Shown here: positions 8,328 to 9,931 of the stretch, one piece after another
How the letters are laid out: every line of letters begins with the position of its first letter
Position numbering within the stretch: the first letter of the stretch is position 1
Assembly (NCBI GenBank): GCA_903911455.1
Contig: CAIWDQ010000230.1
Coordinates: 1-9,931 of the forward strand
Reading direction: 5' to 3'
From: an uncultured bacterium
GTDB taxonomy: Bacteria; Bacteroidota; Bacteroidia; Bacteroidales; JACABE01
DNA: 9,931 nucleotides
Made by a program: the position numbers and the translations under genes
The notes under the pieces: model-generated
Seen by the model: only the letters and a program-made list of their open reading frames with translations
What the model was told of the DNA's origin: nothing
Database searches by the model: none

Positions 8328-8409
8328 GGCATATTACGAAAAGATGCTTCAAAATAAGGTGAGAGAAAATACTTTTTAAATTGATATTAATATTCAGTTA
8401 CATACAAAA

Positions 8410-8422
8410 TCACAATATGTGA
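8410..8422. promoter_or_regulatory. Small dyad, possible operator
   Basis: TCACA-ATA-TGTGA is a perfect 5-base inverted repeat around three bases in an otherwise AT-rich stretch, between the two divergent promoters. Such a site could bind a dimeric regulator, but one dyad this short can occur by chance, and its half-sites are in the opposite order from a Crp site. Confidence 0.25.
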
Positions 8423-8520
8423 AAATGAATATAGAAATGATGTGAGAAAAAATAAAAAAGCATCAAAATAAAATAAATTGAAAATAAATAAAAATTATTA
8501 GCTGATGTCATATTTTTTAG

Positions 8521-8528
8521 TAATTTTG
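8521..8528 (+). promoter_or_regulatory. Candidate -7 promoter element for the gene at 8804
   Basis: TAATTTTG matches the Bacteroidota -7 consensus TAnnTTTG. No clear TTG is found at the expected -33 position (about 8498-8500 reads TTA), so the promoter is half-supported. Initiation near 8534 would give a leader of about 270 bases that contains all the hairpins at 8569-8766. Confidence 0.45.
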
Positions 8529-8568
8529 CAGAAAAAAAATAGTTCTTTAAAAGAATTTTTGAAAACAA

Positions 8569-8766
8569 AACATCGGGTCAATTAAACTTGCTTATTGTAC
8601 TGGTTTAATTTTATCAGATGTTACACTCAGAAAGTCCGGCTTTCCGTATAAAATTGATTTTTTATTGATTTTTATTACATCGCGAAAAGTTACGCTTTTT
8701 GTTATACTCTCACTCAATCTATGTTTAATCTAGCTAAACGAAGTAGAGAGGCAGACAAAGCTACTT
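8569..8766 (+). promoter_or_regulatory. Hairpin-rich leader region, possible structured RNA
   Basis: Several inverted repeats are stacked in about 200 bases and the region is less A-rich than the sequence before it. Hairpin 1 pairs AACATC (8569-8574) with GATGTT (8617-8622) and AATTAAAC (8580-8587) with GTTTAATT (8603-8610), 14 pairs with an internal loop. Hairpin 2 is GAAAG-TCCGG-CTTTC (8630-8644). Hairpin 3 spans 8682-8702 around AAAAG-TTACG-CTTTT. Hairpin 4 pairs CTCTC (8707-8711) with GAGAG (8746-8750) and GTTTA (8723-8727) with TAAAC (8735-8739). A competing hairpin pairs AAGTAG (8741-8746) with CTACTT (8761-8766). Between hairpins 2 and 3 is a U-rich tandem copy of ATTGATTTTT (8653-8674). 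It does not match any riboswitch or small RNA I recognise. It could be a regulatory 5' leader, a separate small RNA, or a degraded repeat. Confidence 0.45.
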
Positions 8767-8803
8767 TATGCAATAAAAAAACAACAATTAAAAATTACTT
8801 TAT

Positions 8804-9745
8804 ATGAAAATGAACTCTTCAAACATTTATTTCTTGTCGATGACAACACGCGTAGTTTATTTATGCGTCAACAATCAGCTTGTAGTTTTAACTATCCCTG
8901 CATTTAATGGCTTTATTACCCAATTAATGCTCCGTAAAGATATTTGCGATGGTTATATGGCAATTCTTCAAGGCGGTACTACCGGAATTACTTTAGAGGG
9001 TGTTAGCCTTAAAAAAGAAATATCACTTAATTTTGGAGTTGCTAGCTTTGCAGTTAGTGCTTATGGGGCATCAATAAAAGATAAAACTTTACAAAGTGTA
9101 CGCATGTTCAGCTTTAATCAGTTATTAAGAACCAAACCTGAAGAGCTTAAAATCTCATTAACTAATATATTAAAAATAATTGATACTAACAAATTAGCAT
9201 TAATTCCATTTGGTATTACTCCTGCTTTTATTATTACTCTTACTGCACTTCAAACAAGTTTAAACGATTCAATTTTTGGCTCTAAAAATGCAATAGATGT
9301 TCATAAAACAACTCTTGAACTTTTAGATGAAGAATTAAATCAGATGCAGCTAATGTATACTGATATGATCGATCCTTTAGCTGATGTTTTCAAACTTACA
9401 GCATTACCATTCTATAAATTATATAAAGCTGCTCGCAAAGTGCCTCATCATCATATCCACGACACTACTCCCGTACCGCCTGATCCAACGACAGGTACGC
9501 TTGCTCTAGCTGCTTTAAATAATGTAACAGGCTTAGCAATGTCCGGTGTCAATTTTTCGGTACTTTCTATTAACTATGCCGCTTTAACTGATGCTAATGG
9601 AGAAATTACTAACACTACAATGCTCCCCGGTGAATATTCAGGCACCTTAACTTATGATAATTTTACAACAATTGATTTTACATTTACAATCAGATTAGGC
9701 GAAATTACCGAATTAGGATTTTTGATGGTACCTGTTGCAGCATAA
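8804..9745 (+). CDS. Hypothetical protein: helical N-terminal domain plus C-terminal carboxypeptidase-regulatory-like domain
   Basis: A 313-residue protein that I cannot assign to a named family. No signal peptide or convincing membrane segment is seen, so a cytoplasmic location is likelier. Residues 1-212 look largely helical, with hydrophobic stretches (15-42, 131-151) and an acidic heptad-like segment (about 165-195, LELLDEELNQMQLMYTDMID). Residues 213-228 form a linker with a His cluster and many prolines (PHHHIHD, PVPPDP). Residues 229-313 have the pattern of a carboxypeptidase-regulatory/transthyretin-like beta-sandwich: GTLALAALNN, G...SGVNFSVLS, LTDANGEI, LPGEYSGTLTY, then alternating hydrophobic strands. 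That fold is common in Bacteroidota outer-membrane and secreted proteins, usually with a signal peptide, so its place here is unusual. The start at 8804 follows an A-rich leader typical of the phylum. A second ATG at 8810 would remove two residues. The gene stands alone, with its own candidate promoter, structured leader and terminator. Confidence 0.85.
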   Translation: MKMNSSNIYFLSMTTRVVYLCVNNQLVVLTIPAFNGFITQLMLRKDICDGYMAILQGGTTGITLEGVSLKKEISLNFGVASFAVSAYGASIKDKTLQSVRMFSFNQLLRTKPEELKISLTNILKIIDTNKLALIPFGITPAFIITLTALQTSLNDSIFGSKNAIDVHKTTLELLDEELNQMQLMYTDMIDPLADVFKLTALPFYKLYKAARKVPHHHIHDTTPVPPDPTTGTLALAALNNVTGLAMSGVNFSVLSINYAALTDANGEITNTTMLPGEYSGTLTYDNFTTIDFTFTIRLGEITELGFLMVPVAA

Positions 9746-9766
9746 CTCTAAAAAATAAACATTATA

Positions 9767-9805
9767 TCAGAACAAAATCATTGCAAAAGCAATAAAACAA
9801 TCTGA
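9767..9805 (+). repeat. Imperfect hairpin ahead of the terminator
   Basis: TCAGA (9767-9771) pairs with TCTGA (9801-9805), and ATTGC (9780-9784) pairs with GCAAT (9789-9793) around AAAA. Internal loops of 8 and 7 bases separate the two stems. It may be a weak 3' untranslated structure protecting the transcript, and could be chance. Confidence 0.3.
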
Positions 9806-9812
9806 ACTTATT

Positions 9813-9847
9813 AAACCTGATAAAACCAATTTTTATCAGGTTTTTTT
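9813..9847 (+). terminator. Intrinsic terminator after the gene at 8804
   Basis: A perfect 13-pair stem, AAACCTGATAAAA (9813-9825) with TTTTATCAGGTTT (9831-9843), closes a CCAAT loop and runs into a T tract through 9847. It lies 68 bases past the stop codon. The stem is well above chance and its orientation fits the upstream gene. Confidence 0.93.
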
Positions 9848-9882
9848 ATTACATTAAACCCAGATTACGCATTAAGATATTA

Positions 9883-9910
9883 AAATGTCATTACAAATAT
9901 CGAAATGTCA
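9883..9910. repeat. Short direct repeat with 20-base spacing
   Basis: AAATGTCA occurs at 9883-9890 and again at 9903-9910, each followed by a similar ATTA-type tail. It may be a pair of regulator half-sites for a gene beyond the window, or the start of a tandem repeat. The region 9848-9931 is otherwise without a gene. Confidence 0.3.
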
Positions 9911-9931
9911 ATTAAATAAGCTACTTTTTCT

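Larger units (their letters stand above)
8122..8803. other. Divergent intergenic region of 682 bases
   Basis: No credible coding frame was found on either strand. Reading rightward it holds the 5' untranslated region and promoter of the surface-protein gene (about 8122-8327, minus strand). A very AT-rich, low-complexity stretch (8330-8520) follows, with one small dyad at 8410-8422. Then come a candidate plus-strand promoter at 8521-8528 and a hairpin-rich leader (8569-8766) before the gene at 8804. A short minus-strand frame through 8021-8260 (79 codons) overlaps the start of the surface-protein gene in another frame, has low-complexity composition, and is not called. Confidence 0.75.

Noticed and set aside
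8384..8393. Ten-base palindrome ATATTAATAT
   Set aside because: It consists only of A and T in a low-complexity AT-rich region, so it is not above chance.
8541..8560. Terminator-like AT hairpin TTCTT-TAA-AAGAA followed by five T
   Set aside because: The stem is short and has one G-C pair. It sits just after the candidate promoter, and such patterns are expected by chance in sequence this AT-rich.
8624..8650. AGAAAGTCCGGCTTTCC resembles conserved RNase P RNA segments
   Set aside because: Only about 10 bases are alike. None of the other conserved RNase P regions occur at suitable distances, and the match is explained by a simple 5-pair hairpin.
8569..9805. Integron-type gene cassette, with hairpins at both ends acting as attC sites
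   Set aside because: The expected paired GTTRRRY and RYYYAAC core sites are not found at matching positions, and the gene has its own candidate promoter and terminator.

Overview
The window looks like a Bacteroidota genome fragment. It is AT-rich, carries Bacteroidota-type promoter elements (TAnnTTTG at -7) and encodes a very large secreted surface protein with a type IX secretion (T9SS) C-terminal domain. No rRNA, tRNA, CRISPR array, transposase or integrase is visible. Genus cannot be told from the sequence.

Positions 1-3904 (+) hold the head of a high-affinity potassium uptake (Kdp) operon, in the order kdpF, kdpA, kdpB, with gaps of 3 and 12 bases. KdpA is the potassium-binding channel-like subunit, KdpB the P-type ATPase that drives transport, KdpF a small stabilising membrane peptide. 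KdpC and any KdpD/KdpE-type regulator are absent. KdpB has every catalytic motif, but its homology stops inside the last transmembrane helix.

Positions 3871-8121 (-) encode a 1416-residue exported protein: signal peptide, N-terminal beta-sandwich-like region, three Ig/PKD-like repeats, a long right-handed beta-helix, a helical linker and the first half of a T9SS sorting domain. Its sorting domain stops at the same nucleotide where KdpB homology stops (about 3883). Two convergent genes, each cut off mid-domain and each reading a few codons into the other's antisense strand, mark one join point: a genomic rearrangement breakpoint or an assembly chimera. This is the most important observation in the window.

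Positions 8122-8803 are a 682-base divergent intergenic region. The surface-protein promoter lies at 8297-8327 (-). An AT-rich stretch with little structure follows, then a candidate + promoter at 8521-8528 and about 200 bases rich in potential hairpins (8569-8766), ahead of the last gene.

Positions 8804-9745 (+) encode a 313-residue protein without a signal peptide. It has a mostly helical N-terminal domain of unknown function, a His/Pro-rich linker and a C-terminal carboxypeptidase-regulatory/transthyretin-like beta-sandwich. A strong intrinsic terminator follows at 9813-9847. This gene and its structured leader are the least explained part of the window. No multi-gene novel system can be demonstrated here.
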